Positions 63,316 through 64,000 of a DNA stretch of 64,000 nt are shown here, piece by piece. The translations under genes and the position numbers were made by a program. Position 1 is the first letter of the stretch. Each line of letters opens with the position of its first letter. Below the pieces are notes generated by a model. The model saw only the letters and a list, made by a program, of their open reading frames with translations, did no database searches and was not told the DNA's origin. Origin of the DNA: Butyricicoccus pullicaecorum DSM 23266 (GTDB lineage Bacteria > Bacillota > Clostridia > Oscillospirales > Butyricicoccaceae). The DNA lies in NCBI RefSeq assembly GCF_900167005.1, contig NZ_FUXW01000001.1, positions 310,001 to 374,000 of the forward strand. The letters are read 5' to 3'.

Positions 63316-64000
63316 TTAATAGTGACGAGCCTCGTACAGATGATCTTCGATTGCCTTGCGAGCGGCCTGAACTTCCGGCTTGGTGGAAACTTCAGCGACG
63401 CCTACACGCCACCAGTTCTCATAACCAGCAGACATGGTCTTGGGCAGGACCTTCATATCGATCAGGGTCGAAACGGTCTGCTTCTTTGCGTCCTCGATTG
63501 CAGCTTCCAGCTCTTCCTGAGTCTTAACAGTGTAGGTCTTGCAGCCGTAAGCAGCGCCGATTGCAGCGTAGTCGACCTGGATGACCTTGCCCTTGTGGAT
63601 ACCGTTGGTCACGCCCTCTTCGAGCATGTTCTTCTCGGTGCAGATGCAAGCGTTGCCCTGACCAACTTCCAGGTTGTTGATGCAGCCGAAGGAAGCGTTG
63701 TCGAACAGCATAACGTTGATCTTGTGGCCGGTCTGGATGGAGGTGATCAGCTCGGAGTGCAGCATATCGAACGAGCCGTCGCCGCACATCGAGTAAACTT
63801 CCTGATCCGGGCAAGCCATCTTAGCGCCCAGAGCAGCAGCGATCTCGTAACCCATGCAGGAGTAACCGTACTCCATGTGATAGGTGTTGGTCTTGCGTGC
63901 ACGCCACAGACCCTGCATGTCGCCCGGCAGCGAGCCAGCAGCAGCAACAACGATTGCGTTGTCGTCGATCATGCGGTTGATGGTACCCAGAACGGTGGTC
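63316..64000 (-). CDS. iolD: IolD: trihydroxycyclohexane-1,2-dione hydrolase, C-terminal part (cut by window edge)
   Basis: Open to the window edge on the minus strand; 227 residues visible. Thiamine-diphosphate-binding domain: '[20 protein letters not shown]', '[17 protein letters not shown]', metal/TPP motif '[15 protein letters not shown]' ending in '[13 protein letters not shown]'. These match IolD, the ring-opening TPP enzyme of myo-inositol catabolism. The tail '[24 protein letters not shown]' is family-like. The rest of an iol cluster would lie beyond 64000. Confidence 0.92.
   Translation of the reverse strand, partial: TTVLGTINRMIDDNAIVVAAAGSLPGDMQGLWRARKTNTYHMEYGYSCMGYEIAAALGAKMACPDQEVYSMCGDGSFDMLHSELITSIQTGHKINVMLFDNASFGCINNLEVGQGNACICTEKNMLEEGVTNGIHKGKVIQVDYAAIGAAYGCKTYTVKTQEELEAAIEDAKKQTVSTLIDMKVLPKTMSAGYENWWRVGVAEVSTKPEVQAARKAIEDHLYEARHY

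Overview
The window reads as a low-to-mid GC Firmicute of class Clostridia: strong AGGAGG-type ribosome sites, TTGACA-17-TATAAT promoters, spoIIGA-sigE and spoVG (a spore former), ECF vitamin transporters, a THF riboswitch, NiaR, and an S-layer-homology protein. Gene content and the style of the intergenic repeats fit a gut Oscillospirales/Butyricicoccaceae-like anaerobe, but that placement is inference. No phage, transposase, CRISPR array or rRNA is visible; the accessory signal is in intergenic repeats.

Layout. 1-6 kb: 3' end of a HAD phosphatase, fused purL/purQ (minus), rpe with a structured leader. 6-9 kb: YbjQ and an alpha/beta hydrolase (minus), a MIF-like tautomerase, ung. 8.8-13 kb: a YtrA-type GntR regulator, ABC ATPase, large permease, VanZ protein and a 33-residue membrane peptide in one operon with an autoregulatory dyad. 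13.1-14 kb: 112-bp tandem repeats carrying tRNA-Tyr-end sequence, then a Thr-Tyr-Tyr tRNA operon (minus). 14-19.2 kb (minus): XRE regulator, folT under a THF riboswitch, feoA-feoB-DtxR-HAD under a promoter with an iron-box-like site. 19.4-21.5 kb: thioesterase-mutY-hypoxanthine glycosylase. 21.7-26 kb: two convergent 441-residue condensation/acyltransferase-like paralogues, a diacylglycerol glucosyltransferase, spoVG. 26.3-29.8 kb: murC, a cytidylate-kinase-like gene behind a 14-bp dyad, and niaR-niaX. 30-34 kb: two secreted 3D-domain proteins with WalR-box-like sites, RNase J. 34-36 kb: birA, YlmH-like S4 protein. 36-40.6 kb: SLH protein, spoIIGA-sigE, DMT exporter. 40.7-43.5 kb: MTA/SAH deaminase-PNP salvage pair, GNAT. 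43.7-49 kb (minus): competence-like MBL hydrolase-DUF3006-lysA; proB-proA-CYTH. 49.2-58.5 kb: ZapA-coiled-coil, U32 peptidase, Maf, MreC, MreD, PBP2, then MinD and methylglyoxal synthase. 58.6-64 kb: hisS-aspS, MgtC family, VOC protein, and the C-terminal end of iolD (minus).

How it fits together: most of the window is housekeeping (cell-wall elongation and division, tRNA charging, purine and proline synthesis, base-excision repair, iron, folate and niacin uptake). The most unusual signal is a family of five intergenic modular elements (7.87-8.04, 33.81-33.95, 33.98-34.15, 42.86-43.02, 43.6-43.75 kb). Each is a chain of perfect hairpins whose arms change together from copy to copy while loops stay fixed; one hairpin class always closes a TGCG loop, i.e. 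cUGCGg (UNCG-type) in RNA. That pattern implies selection on a folded RNA or single-stranded DNA. All identifications are from reading the sequence by eye; no database search was run.
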